A DNA stretch of 64,000 nt from Simiduia curdlanivorans (GTDB lineage: Bacteria > Pseudomonadota > Gammaproteobacteria > Pseudomonadales > Cellvibrionaceae): contig NZ_JAUFQG010000004.1 of assembly GCF_030409605.1 (NCBI RefSeq), forward strand, positions 1,116,001 to 1,180,000, given 5' to 3'. How positions within the stretch are numbered: position 1 is the stretch's first letter; each line of letters starts with the position of its first letter. Made by a program: the position numbers and the translations under genes. Of the stretch, positions 1 to 8,390 are shown piece after piece. The notes under the pieces are model-generated. The model was not told where the DNA came from. It did not search any database and saw nothing but the letters and a program-made list of their open reading frames with translations.

Positions 1-834
1 CTGTCACTGCTTTCTGGTAATGCCCAGTTTAGTTTACTGATGGCATTTTCCGGCGCGGGGATAGTGGCGGGCGGCGTGAATAGTTTTTCCCCTAGCCGGA
101 ACCTGGCATACGCCTACGCCATTGTCTTCCTGTCGCCTGGGATTGTAGTAGCACTTTGGTCGCAGGACCTATGGGTAGAAGCTGGTTTCATCGTCACCTA
201 TTTGTTTTATATGTGGAATTTGGTTCGGCAGCAAAATGCGGAGTATTGGGTGTCTCTCAATAATGAGCGCACCTTAGCGTTACAAAGCCGCACCGATTCG
301 CTAACGACATTGAATAATCGACGCTACTTTGATGAGAAACTCAAGGAGTTATGCCATCTGTCGTCCCGCGATCACATGAATTTATCTATTCTGGTTTTAG
401 ATTGCGATTTCTTCAAAGCGGTTAACGATAAATATGGCCATGATTTTGGCGACGAGTGCTTGCGACAAGTTGCGAATGTTTTAACCACCAATCTGCCGCG
501 TGCCACTGATGTTTGTGCACGCTACGGCGGCGAGGAATTTAGTATTATTTTAGCGGGCACGGATCTTCAGGGTGCGCAATTGGTTGCCGAAAAAATTCGA
601 AACAAAATCGAAAAAATGGAAATAAAGTATAAAAATATAACCACCAAGGTCACCATTAGTGTTGGTCTGGTGTCGGTCCGGTTAGACAACTTTGAAGTGG
701 GTTTGCCTGAGCGGCTATTTAAATACGCCGATGAAGCGCTCTATCTCGCCAAGGAGCAAGGCCGCAACCGAGTGGTTTGCTCGGTTGCGTCTACCGCGCT
801 GCAAGCGGGGAAAGTGAAAACTGCGTCGCTTTAG
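1..834 (+). CDS. Membrane-linked diguanylate cyclase (GGDEF), 5' end outside window
   Basis: The frame is open from base 1 with no stop, so the gene starts before the window. The visible N-terminal part is hydrophobic, with several predicted membrane segments before about base 230, and looks like the end of an integral-membrane sensor. A GGDEF domain follows, with the DSLTTLNNRR entry motif, a GGEEF active site and an RATD inhibitory I-site five residues upstream. The enzyme should therefore make c-di-GMP from GTP and be product-inhibited. It converges on megL with only 9 bp between stop codons and no visible terminator. The sensory input is not identifiable from this fragment. Confidence 0.9.
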   Translation: MSLLSGNAQFSLLMAFSGAGIVAGGVNSFSPSRNLAYAYAIVFLSPGIVVALWSQDLWVEAGFIVTYLFYMWNLVRQQNAEYWVSLNNERTLALQSRTDSLTTLNNRRYFDEKLKELCHLSSRDHMNLSILVLDCDFFKAVNDKYGHDFGDECLRQVANVLTTNLPRATDVCARYGGEEFSIILAGTDLQGAQLVAEKIRNKIEKMEIKYKNITTKVTISVGLVSVRLDNFEVGLPERLFKYADEALYLAKEQGRNRVVCSVASTALQAGKVKTASL

Positions 835-843
835 TAAAAATAC

Positions 844-2049
844 TTAAGCTGCGCTTTTGGCATGTTTTTTTGCGCTCACCAGAGCCTGCTCAATATCGGC
901 AATGATGTCGTCCACATGCTCGAGCCCCGCCGCTAGGCGCACCAGTGTTTGCGGTATGCCTGCGGCAGCGAGCTCTTCAGGTTCGTAGGTCGAGTGGGTC
1001 ATAGAGGCTGGATGCTGAATCAGAGTTTCCGCATCACCTAAACTCACGGCGCGCTTACACATTTGCAGTTGGTTCATAAAAGCTACTGCTTGATCAAAAC
1101 TGCCGTTCAATTCAAAGGCTAAAACGCCACCGCCACCGTGCATTTGTTTTCCCAGTAATTTGTAGCCTGAGTGGCTAGCTAGGCCAGGGTAGTCGACCTT
1201 TTTAATCATAGGGTGGTCTTGCAGATAACTGGCAACCGCGAGTGCATTTTGATTATGCCGTTCCACACGCAGGTGTAAGGTTTTTAAACCGCGGATAATC
1301 AGCCATGCGTCGTGCGGGCTAATAATAGCGCCCATGTCTTTACGCGTGGTCATTTTTATTTGATCAATGATGTCTTTTTTGCCGCACAAAATACCGGCCA
1401 CTACATCGCCGTGGCCGTTTAAAAACTTGGTGGCGGAATGCAAAATAATATCAATGCCATGCTTAGCGGGTTGCTGTAGCACCGGCGACATGAAGGTGTT
1501 GTCGATGATGGTGGTGATGTTTGCCGACTTAGCAATGATGGCGATTAGGTCTAAATCAATAACCGACAGGCAAGGATTAATCGGTGTTTCACCGTAGATC
1601 ACTTTCGTGTTGGGCTTAATGGCGGCGCGCACGGCGCGTTCATCACTTAAATCGACGAAGCTGACCTCAATGCCAAAAGCCGGTAGCTGATGATTAAACA
1701 AGGCGAAAGTACAGCCGTATAAGCGATGGGACGTCACTAGGTGATCGCCTTGTTTAAGTAAACCCAGTACCGCTGCGGACACGGCGCCCATGCCGGAACC
1801 AAATGCGGCGGCGGCTTCGGTGCCTTCAAGCAAGGCCATGCGGGCTTCTAATTCATCCACCGTCGGGTTACCTAGGCGCGAATAAATATGGCCCTGAGCC
1901 TCGCCGGCAAAGCGCTCTGCACCCTGCTCGACGCTATCGAACACGAAGGTGGAAGTTTGATAAATGGGGGTGGACAGGGGGCCGAATTCACCTTGGCTGG
2001 TTTTGCCGCCGTGGATAGTGTTGGTTTCTAGATGTTTGGATGTCCACAT
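844..2049 (-). CDS. megL: Methionine gamma-lyase (PLP enzyme)
   Basis: A 401-aa Cys/Met-metabolism PLP enzyme that splits L-methionine to methanethiol, 2-oxobutyrate and ammonia in the cytoplasm. The PLP lysine is K208 in HSATKFLNGHGD. The YGCTF stretch puts Cys113 where methionine gamma-lyases have their characteristic active-site cysteine (Cys116 in the Pseudomonas putida enzyme), which argues against cystathionine gamma-synthase or beta-lyase. The SRLGNPT cofactor-site motif is present. It lies 39 bp downstream of an Lrp/AsnC regulator on the same strand, the arrangement expected for an mde-type pair. O-acetylhomoserine-type enzymes remain a less likely alternative. Confidence 0.88.
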   Translation of the reverse strand: MWTSKHLETNTIHGGKTSQGEFGPLSTPIYQTSTFVFDSVEQGAERFAGEAQGHIYSRLGNPTVDELEARMALLEGTEAAAAFGSGMGAVSAAVLGLLKQGDHLVTSHRLYGCTFALFNHQLPAFGIEVSFVDLSDERAVRAAIKPNTKVIYGETPINPCLSVIDLDLIAIIAKSANITTIIDNTFMSPVLQQPAKHGIDIILHSATKFLNGHGDVVAGILCGKKDIIDQIKMTTRKDMGAIISPHDAWLIIRGLKTLHLRVERHNQNALAVASYLQDHPMIKKVDYPGLASHSGYKLLGKQMHGGGGVLAFELNGSFDQAVAFMNQLQMCKRAVSLGDAETLIQHPASMTHSTYEPEELAAAGIPQTLVRLAAGLEHVDDIIADIEQALVSAKKHAKSAA

Positions 2050-2088
2050 GGCGTCGCTCTCTGGTTGGCGCCGCTCTGTGGCGGCCTG

Positions 2089-2580
2089 TTAATGGTCGGG
2101 CAATTGCAGGTGCGTGGTTGCCTTTAATTCTTTCAGCACAATGCTGGTGTGTATGCGCGCTATGCCCGGCAGCGGTATTAGGCGCTTTGAAATAAACCCG
2201 TCCAGCGCTTTGGTGTTGGCCACCGACACCTTCAACATGTAGTCGTACTCGCCGGTGACGTGGTAGCACTCCATCACCTCCGGCATGCCCACCAATTGCG
2301 ACAAGATTTCCGCAATGCGTTCGTGCTGATGCAATTCCAGGGCAATTTCGATCAGCGCTAAGTTGTCGTGGCCTAACTTCTCTCGGCTCAACAGCGCGGT
2401 ATAGCCTTCGATATAGCCGTCTTGCTCTAAGCGCCGCACCCGCGCCAAGGTTGCGGGTGGCGACAGATGAATCTGTTCCGCTAGCTCGACGTTGCTGATG
2501 CGACCCTGCTGCTGCAGAGCCTTGAGAATCGCTAAGTCGGTTCTGTCTAAAGCACTGCTCGTTGGAACATAGTTTATCAT
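2089..2580 (-). CDS. Lrp/AsnC-family transcriptional regulator
   Basis: A 163-aa protein with an N-terminal AsnC-type winged HTH (LDRTDLAILKALQQQGRISN through SPPATLARVRRLE, about residues 10-60) and a C-terminal RAM effector-binding domain (about 70-150). It is transcribed just ahead of methionine gamma-lyase, so by analogy with MdeR of Pseudomonas it probably senses an amino acid and controls that gene. This is inference from position. There is no strong Shine-Dalgarno sequence at the ATG. Upstream AT-rich boxes (2626-2679) are candidate binding sites. Confidence 0.85.
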   Translation of the reverse strand: MINYVPTSSALDRTDLAILKALQQQGRISNVELAEQIHLSPPATLARVRRLEQDGYIEGYTALLSREKLGHDNLALIEIALELHQHERIAEILSQLVGMPEVMECYHVTGEYDYMLKVSVANTKALDGFISKRLIPLPGIARIHTSIVLKELKATTHLQLPDH

Positions 2581-2625
2581 TTCAGTTAAGCCGTAGATTT
2601 AAAGTAAGTAGATAGGTAATTAATA

Positions 2626-2679
2626 CGAATTATATTCGGTAATGTGAGTCTGTGCAGGCACTAACAGAATATAATTTTG
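2626..2679. promoter_or_regulatory. Candidate Lrp-type operator boxes
   Basis: In the 220-bp gap between the divergent regulator and antiporter genes, CGAATTATATTCG (2626-2638) is a near-palindrome, and CAGAATATAATTTTG (2665-2679) fits the E. coli Lrp consensus YAGHAWATTWTDCTR at 13 of 15 positions as I recall it. The two share an inverted 10-mer (AATTATATTC and GAATATAATT) with centres about 39 bp apart. Autoregulation of the adjacent regulator is the simplest reading. Confidence 0.4.
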
Positions 2680-2801
2680 TTTATCTCGCTGGCGGCAATC
2701 CAGATATTCGCCGGCCCGAACCGCGCCCAATGGCTGAAATCAGCTTTTTGCCTTAGCCGAGTTATGCCAGAATCGGCCGCGTCTAAACCTCAGGCTTGCC
2801 C

Positions 2802-4013
2802 ATGTCTCAGCTTACTGTCACCGAACTTTTCTTAATTGCCATGTTACTCATCTTTGGCCTGCCCTACGCGCTGTGGCGATTGGGTCGCACGGATTATTGG
2901 GCGCCCTTGGTGGTGGTTCAGATTATTTGCGGCATCTTGTTAGGCCCGGGCTTGCTGGGTAATTGGCTGCCTGCTTTCTACCAAAGCGTTTTTAGTGGTG
3001 CTGTGATTCAAACCCTAAACGGCTTGGCCTGGTGGGCGGTGATGTTGTTTGTTTGGATTGCCGGGGTTGAGCTGGATCTTAAGCAGGCCTGGCAATATCG
3101 CCGCGAAAGTTTTATTACCGGAGGCTTGGCGCTGTCAGTGCCGTTTTTGTTTGGCGCCATAGCCGCGTTATTGATCTTGCAGATGGGCCCCTACTGGCTT
3201 GGCACTAGCGGCTATCTCTGGCAATTTGTGTTGGGCGTTGGCATGGCTTGCGCGGTGACGGCGCTGCCGATCTTAATGTTATTCATGGAAAAATTAGGCA
3301 TTCTTCGCAGCCCGTTGGGTCAGCGAATTTTGCGTTACGCCAGTTTGGATGATATTGCCATTTGGGCGGTGTTGGCGCTTATCCTGCTGGATTGGGATAG
3401 GTTGGGGCGGCAAGTGCTGTTCTTGGCGTTGTTTTTTCCGGCGAGTTATTTTATTCGGCGCTTGATGGGCCGCGTGCCTGTGATGGACCGTTGGTATCTC
3501 GCCTTTATTTGGCTGGCGGCGGTCGCCTTGATTGCCGACTGGGCTGGCCTGCACTTTATGGTGGGCGCGTTTCTCGCGGGCGTGATAGTCGACGTGGAGT
3601 GGTTGGGGGAGAAAGCGCTCGACGACATGCGCCATTGGGTTTTGCTGGCCTTTATGCCGGTATTCTTTCTCAGCACGGGCTTGAAAACCCAGTGGCAACT
3701 GGGCGGCTGGATGGTGTTCGGCGCAGCGGCCATTCTGCTTATCGCGGCGGTATGGGGCAAGCTTCTGGGCATAAAATTAGCGGGTTGGATATTGGGTTGG
3801 CAACAGGGTGATGCCGCAATTATTGCTTGGTTGTTGCAAACCAAAGCGCTGATCATGATCATTTTTGCCAACGTCTTGCTCGATAAGTCCATTATCACGG
3901 CCGATACCTTTACCGCACTTCTGCTGATGGCTATTGGCAGTACCATGTTAACCATCCCCCGGGTCACCGGGTTGCTGGCTCGTCATTCGTTGCAGCGCAA
4001 TCAGCCAGAGTGA
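2802..4013 (+). CDS. CPA2-type cation:proton antiporter
   Basis: About 403 aa, almost entirely hydrophobic, with 11-13 predicted membrane segments typical of the Na+/H+ exchanger (CPA2, KefB/GerN-like) family. It has no C-terminal RCK/TrkA-N domain, so it is a membrane-only exchanger. Family hallmarks include an internal LDDIAIWAVLA segment, where the Asp pair is the likely ion site, and a GAFLAGVIV-like helix (VGAFLAGVIVDVEW). ATG 2802 is chosen over an in-frame TTG two codons earlier. The ion (Na+ or K+) cannot be told. It is monocistronic and divergent from the Lrp-type gene. Confidence 0.8.
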   Translation: MSQLTVTELFLIAMLLIFGLPYALWRLGRTDYWAPLVVVQIICGILLGPGLLGNWLPAFYQSVFSGAVIQTLNGLAWWAVMLFVWIAGVELDLKQAWQYRRESFITGGLALSVPFLFGAIAALLILQMGPYWLGTSGYLWQFVLGVGMACAVTALPILMLFMEKLGILRSPLGQRILRYASLDDIAIWAVLALILLDWDRLGRQVLFLALFFPASYFIRRLMGRVPVMDRWYLAFIWLAAVALIADWAGLHFMVGAFLAGVIVDVEWLGEKALDDMRHWVLLAFMPVFFLSTGLKTQWQLGGWMVFGAAAILLIAAVWGKLLGIKLAGWILGWQQGDAAIIAWLLQTKALIMIIFANVLLDKSIITADTFTALLLMAIGSTMLTIPRVTGLLARHSLQRNQPE

Positions 4014-4071
4014 GCTATACCTAGTGTCCATTTATAAGGTTCTAGCTACGTATTAGAACTCAAGAGTCGGA

Positions 4072-4869
4072 ATGTATTTGCCCGTGCGTTTTCTTAAATA
4101 CTGCTGTCTAAGTTTCGTTTGCCTGTTGGGGCTTAATCAAAGGCTTTCTGCAGCTTCAAGCGCTTTCATAATGACCTGTCAGTTTGAGCCTGATACGCCG
4201 CTGTACATCGAGCTTGAACAACTGTTTAGCGCCTCATTCCGGCAACTAGGCATCCCTTTCCGCATGCAACCTATGCCGGTACAGCGCTCTATTACGGATG
4301 TTGATCGCGGACGCGCCGATGGCAATTGCCTCCGCATCAAAGAGCTTGTAGAGCGTGGCCCTTATCCAAATATCGCACTGGTGAACACGCCGTTAATTGC
4401 TATTACATTTGATGTTTGGGTGCTGAGCGATGGCAAAGGTTACCCAAGTTTTTCCGACATTGTTAGCGGCGGCGGTTTGATTGGGTTTGAACGCGGCGTT
4501 TGGATTGTAGAGCGAAAGCTTTCCGCGTTGGTACCTGAGCAACAACTAGTTGTTGTCGCTGATGTCAAAAGCGGTGTGGAGATGTTGGCGGCGCGACGTA
4601 TTGATGCTTTCATTCACGCCGACATGAAGATTGCCGACGCAATTGAGGCGGCAGAACGGCGCCGATCGGTTACCGTACGGCGCGCTGGTACTCTAATGGG
4701 GGCAGAAATGTTTGCGGTCGTAAATCAAAAACACCATTTACTAGCGCCAAAATTAGCAGCTGCCATAAGCGCTTCTTTGGATCAAGTTTGCGGTCAAGAC
4801 TCTACTGGCCAGTTTCCGCTACTGTGTGAATTCTACCGAACCAAACACCCGCTATCACTTTTACCTTAG
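4072..4869 (+). CDS. Periplasmic solute-binding-protein-like protein
   Basis: A 265-aa protein with an N-terminal signal peptide (hydrophobic stretch to about residue 27, LSAASS cleavage region). The mature part has the look of a family-3 extracellular solute-binding fold: early MTCQFEPDTPLYIELEQLF, GLIGFERGV in the middle, and a late dimension-closing helix. No permease or ATPase genes adjoin it, so it may be an orphan sensor-type binding protein like those common in gammaproteobacteria near GGDEF genes. The ligand is unknown. Confidence 0.65.
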   Translation: MYLPVRFLKYCCLSFVCLLGLNQRLSAASSAFIMTCQFEPDTPLYIELEQLFSASFRQLGIPFRMQPMPVQRSITDVDRGRADGNCLRIKELVERGPYPNIALVNTPLIAITFDVWVLSDGKGYPSFSDIVSGGGLIGFERGVWIVERKLSALVPEQQLVVVADVKSGVEMLAARRIDAFIHADMKIADAIEAAERRRSVTVRRAGTLMGAEMFAVVNQKHHLLAPKLAAAISASLDQVCGQDSTGQFPLLCEFYRTKHPLSLLP

Positions 4870-4898
4870 CGCAGTAGCCGCGCCATTTTGCGCGCTAA
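4866..4898. terminator. Weak bidirectional terminator candidate
   Basis: TTAGCGC and GCGCTAA form a 7-bp stem with a 19-nt loop between convergent genes. It overlaps the stop codon of the upstream gene and is followed only by a short A run, so it is a weak candidate. Confidence 0.3.
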
Positions 4899-4917
4899 AA
4901 TCATATCAGTGCTTACG

Positions 4918-5355
4918 TTAACGAAGCAGGCCGAGACATTTCATCTGCAATGAATACCACATCAGGAACAGGGCGATGATAATGACTGCGATAGGCATAA
5001 TCATGGCCTCGCTGCCGAGCACAGCAAATGTATCGCTCATGAAAAAGCTATAGCTGTTTTGCGCCAGAACGCCGAGCAGCGATAGGCTGTAGAGAATAAC
5101 CGCGAAGATATTTTTCAACAGCAACATGATAGATCCCAAGGTGCCGCCAATAACGGCAATACCAAAGGCGGCGTTCAACCAATCGGGTGCTTCTGTGTAG
5201 AGTGCTTGATGCGCCTCTGGCAGCTGCGCCAGTAGCTCAGGCGTCATCGACAGGTGCATGAAGAAAGCAGCTAACCCAGCTAGATTCCACACTAGTGCAA
5301 CAGCGCCAATGCACCAAAACCAAAGCGGTGTTTTATCGTTATTGATAGCGTTCAT
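4918..5355 (-). CDS. Small four-helix membrane protein, unknown function
   Basis: A 145-aa protein with four predicted transmembrane helices (about residues 12-34, 60-80, 83-103 and 112-135). I do not recognise a characterised family. It resembles the small 'sugar transporter'-labelled membrane proteins often found singly in marine gammaproteobacteria. No catalytic motif is visible. It stands alone, with a 125-bp gap to a divergent small membrane-protein gene. Confidence 0.7.
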   Translation of the reverse strand: MNAINNDKTPLWFWCIGAVALVWNLAGLAAFFMHLSMTPELLAQLPEAHQALYTEAPDWLNAAFGIAVIGGTLGSIMLLLKNIFAVILYSLSLLGVLAQNSYSFFMSDTFAVLGSEAMIMPIAVIIIALFLMWYSLQMKCLGLLR

Positions 5356-5486
5356 TGCGGCACCTTTATTGTTGTGATCTTGGCGAACATAATTCTGACA
5401 ACATTAGCGCCCATACCCCATGCTTGCAAGACGAAAAGGGTTTATCCTCAGAGATTGACGATTCAAGACTCTGGAGCTAAGTGCCT

Positions 5487-5921
5487 ATGGAGGGTTTCAA
5501 ACGATTTGGGGGCCGAGTGCATACAGGTGGTGCCGGCTTCCTGATTTTTCTCGATGTGCGGGCCCTAGCGGTGATTCTCGCCTTTGCCTTTAGCTCACCC
5601 CTGTTGTGGGGGCTAATCTATAGCGAGGATACGACAGCACAAGCGGTTATGCAGGCATCCATTAGCACCATATTTTTACAGGCCGTGCTCATCTTTATCG
5701 TCGCATTCTTGGGTGAGGCGCTGCAGAAAACGGCCGAGCTGCTTTTTATCGCTATTTTATTGTTTGGCTTAACGCGAGTGCTAACCATCAATGGGCCGTT
5801 TTTTTTCGGTCGCGATTTACTGTTGCTTTATACCTTGGCGATGAGTTTTATTATTTACCGCTCGGCCAAGCACCAAATTGATTTAGACGATGAGGAAAAC
5901 CAGGATAGTGATGATCGCTGA
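5487..5921 (+). CDS. Small membrane protein, unknown function
   Basis: About 144 aa with four hydrophobic segments (about residues 22-45, 60-80, 85-100 and 110-125) and a strongly acidic C-terminal tail (DLDDEENQDSDD). I do not recognise the family. ATG 5487 lies 10 nt after GGAG (5473-5476); a GTG at 5481 is an alternative start. It converges with the secreted hydrolase gene across a hairpin terminator. Confidence 0.65.
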   Translation: MEGFKRFGGRVHTGGAGFLIFLDVRALAVILAFAFSSPLLWGLIYSEDTTAQAVMQASISTIFLQAVLIFIVAFLGEALQKTAELLFIAILLFGLTRVLTINGPFFFGRDLLLLYTLAMSFIIYRSAKHQIDLDDEENQDSDDR

Positions 5922-5936
5922 CCTAGGAGCTTGATG

Positions 5937-5965
5937 CAGCCCGACCAGTGGCGCAGGTCGGGCTG
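5937..5965. terminator. Bidirectional hairpin terminator
   Basis: CAGCCCGACC and GGTCGGGCTG form a perfect 10-bp GC-rich stem with a 9-nt loop, centred between two convergent genes that end at 5921 (+) and 5976 (-). There is no long T tract, but position and stem strength favour a terminator. Confidence 0.65.
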
Positions 5966-5975
5966 ATCAGTTCGG

Positions 5976-7985
5976 TTAGCGCGCGGCGCGCGAGTTCATT
6001 GACGAGTTGCGGCTAGTGTCGCCGGTTTGCGCTGGATCGCGCATGCCAGAGGTGTGACACCAACCGGTTTTATGGCCCTTATTAACTGCACCGGAAAGTT
6101 GGCCGGACCATTTTTCTGTGGTGCCATCTTCTGGATCATCGAGTAATAAGTCTGTTGCGAGGTGGCAATAATCATAGGCCCACCAACGGGTTTTAAACGA
6201 GGTGGTGTAGTAGTCCACTTGGCTTCGTGCCCAAGTTGGAATGGTAGCTAGCCAATTAGACGCTCCGCTGTAGGTGAGGTCGGTGTTTTTGCCACAGCCG
6301 GCGCCAAAAATTTGCCCCAGTACGGCGAGGTTGCCGGCTAGTGCGGTGCCTTGGTAGGGCGTGCCCACCGATTGAATAATGCGACCGCCGCTGGCGTTGT
6401 CTAAACCGCTGGCATATTTTGCATAGAGGTGTAAGGCCGCTGCGCCGCCCTGACTGTGTGCAACCACGCCAAAGGATGAATAGGCCGCACCGGCATCGCG
6501 AATCTTTCTCGCGAAGGCATCGTGTGAACGGTTGGCGTTATAGTCTTTAAACTCTACGGCGTTGGTAAAATGGTTTGTGTTCCAGCCACCATTGGAGCAA
6601 TAGCCGTGCACTAGCATGAGCTTGCTACCCGCCGCCGCCGTTTGGACCAGATTGCTCGATGTTTTCAGGCTCAAGGGAGCAGCACCAACAATGCGTACCC
6701 GCTTGTCGCCATGGCTATCGGTGCGAACACTTGTGCTGGCCACGCGACTGTTTGCCAGCATTGGCGCCTGCTCAGTTTGCAGCGCTGCTGACATTTGCGC
6801 GCGTTGATCCATCGGCGTGTGGTTGTCGACATTTTGCAGGCGCACAGCGCGCAGTTGGTAGGGCGCGCGTAGATCGTTCTGGGTTAACCATTGGCTATCG
6901 AAATAAAGCGAGAGGTAAGCTTGATCGGCAGTTTCTGTCACCGTCGCGATACCACCAACCCAAGTGGCTATCTCTCGTTTACCTTGCGCATTGGTGCCCC
7001 AAACTTCCGTGCCGACAAAAACCTGTTGGTCCTTGCCATTGACGCTCACCGGCACGCGAATTTCCGCCGTGTCTGTGCCTTGTACCAAGCTCGCTTTGCG
7101 GCTGGCGATGGCAAAACTTTGCTCAATGACCGGGTAGAGATCGCTAACGCTGCGTGTGAAGGCCAAGCCGTCGGGCCTTGTACCACTAACCTGCAACTCT
7201 TGGGTATAAACGCCTACCAACTGCGTGGGCAAGGTGGCGCTGTATTGACCGTCGCCTGCGATTGCATCGCCGTTGCGACCATCATCGTGCAACGCGAGTG
7301 TCATGGTTTGACCATCGGGTTGGGTGATAAGCACAGAGGCTTGCTCGATTGTGCCGTTGAAGGGTTGTGTGTCCAGCAGCTGAGTGCGCTGGCCACGCTT
7401 GCCCTGTGCCGCCACCATGTAGGCGACCAGATTGACCTGGCTGCCCTGGGTGGTTTGAACATTATCGCGGTAGCTGTAGAGCTTAAAGTTTGGATCGCCT
7501 TTAACCATCAAGTAGCGTTTGAGCTTGGCATCTCTCGTTTCGGCGGCTGCGGTGTCTACCCAGTTAAGTTTCCAGCGCCCGGGTTTATTGGCCCGCAACT
7601 CAAACTGTTTGGCAGGAAAACTCTCGCTGCCTAATTGTAGGTCGCGGGTGGGGATGGACGAGGGCTGAGCGATGGCTTCGTGTAACTGTTGTTGACCATC
7701 TGGGTCGGTCAAACTTAGGCGCAGTTGATCCGTATCGGGGCCAATTAAGGCGACCGGGCTAGCATCTAGGTTGTCGACAAGAAAACTTTGTTCTCGCTGC
7801 TCGGCACCGAGTGGAATGAGCGCGGTATGGCTAAATACTCCTTGCGCCTTTGGCTCGGCGAGGCGCTGGGCTTTGGCTTGGCTAGGTTCAGCAGCCAGGT
7901 GTTTATAAGCGTCCGCATAGCTGAGTGCACTCAGACTAACGAGCGGCAGCAGTGAAAAAACAAGATAAGGTGTTAAACGTTTCAT
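5976..7985 (-). CDS. Secreted alpha/beta hydrolase (lipase-like) with N-terminal accessory domain
   Basis: About 669 aa. The signal peptide runs to roughly residue 25 (ALSYA). The N-terminal two-thirds is beta-rich, and its GDAIAGDGQYSATL segment is the signature of the 'choice-of-anchor X' type domain seen in exported proteins. The C-terminal third is an alpha/beta hydrolase: LMLVHGYCSNGGW oxyanion region, VVAHSQGG nucleophile elbow with Ser in GxSxG, and a late C-H cluster that could supply the catalytic His. A lipase or esterase acting on extracellular esters is likely, substrate unknown. Three closely spaced ATGs (7994, 7991, 7985) follow AGAGGA at 7995-8000; 7985 has the best spacing. 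Confidence 0.75.
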   Translation of the reverse strand: MKRLTPYLVFSLLPLVSLSALSYADAYKHLAAEPSQAKAQRLAEPKAQGVFSHTALIPLGAEQREQSFLVDNLDASPVALIGPDTDQLRLSLTDPDGQQQLHEAIAQPSSIPTRDLQLGSESFPAKQFELRANKPGRWKLNWVDTAAAETRDAKLKRYLMVKGDPNFKLYSYRDNVQTTQGSQVNLVAYMVAAQGKRGQRTQLLDTQPFNGTIEQASVLITQPDGQTMTLALHDDGRNGDAIAGDGQYSATLPTQLVGVYTQELQVSGTRPDGLAFTRSVSDLYPVIEQSFAIASRKASLVQGTDTAEIRVPVSVNGKDQQVFVGTEVWGTNAQGKREIATWVGGIATVTETADQAYLSLYFDSQWLTQNDLRAPYQLRAVRLQNVDNHTPMDQRAQMSAALQTEQAPMLANSRVASTSVRTDSHGDKRVRIVGAAPLSLKTSSNLVQTAAAGSKLMLVHGYCSNGGWNTNHFTNAVEFKDYNANRSHDAFARKIRDAGAAYSSFGVVAHSQGGAAALHLYAKYASGLDNASGGRIIQSVGTPYQGTALAGNLAVLGQIFGAGCGKNTDLTYSGASNWLATIPTWARSQVDYYTTSFKTRWWAYDYCHLATDLLLDDPEDGTTEKWSGQLSGAVNKGHKTGWCHTSGMRDPAQTGDTSRNSSMNSRAAR

Positions 7986-7994
7986 TTTCATCAT

Positions 7995-8390
7995 TCCTCT
8001 GGTGTTGCTATTTTTATGTCAGAAAAAAGCTGAAACAGTAAATGTACCTCTTGATGTACAACAGATAGCCTAAACCGCGCTCTCGCTTTTGAGAGGGCGG
8101 CAAAGGGGTTTCATAATCAAATCAAAACTGAGTTCAAGCGCAATATTGGTTGGCGTTAATGCGCCTGTCCAATGCGCGATAAAAAAAGCCGTTAAAAGAC
8201 CATTGGGGGTGTTTTTAAAAGCCACAAAAAATCCCGCAAACGCCGATGAATGCAGGATTTTTAAGCTGAAAATGAAGTTAGTACGGACTGCCTAGTCAGA
8301 TTTTTCTGGCAGCCATTTAGATCAGGTCATTACCCACACTAATTAAATTTCTAATAAGGCGCCTCGCGCTTATAGCGAGATAACGTGACT
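7995..8390. other. Intergenic region without supported gene
   Basis: About 395 bp between two minus-strand genes. It holds the putative promoter of the secreted hydrolase and the terminator at 8227-8262. A 68-codon plus-strand ORF (8089-8295) spans the terminator and has no Shine-Dalgarno sequence or recognisable product, so I do not call it. Confidence 0.6.
8227..8262 (-). terminator. Terminator of starch operon
   Basis: AAAAATCCCGCA and TGCAGGATTTTT form a 12-bp stem with one mismatch and a 12-nt loop. Read on the minus strand it ends in a U run and lies about 130 bp beyond the last gene of the operon. The symmetric T run would also stop plus-strand transcription. Confidence 0.7.

Noticed and set aside
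6891..7634. 247-codon plus-strand ORF opposite the secreted hydrolase
   Set aside because: Antisense to a well-supported gene; its sequence follows the codon bias of the other strand.
8089..8295. 68-codon plus-strand ORF in the gap after the starch operon
   Set aside because: It spans the operon terminator, has no Shine-Dalgarno sequence and no recognisable similarity.
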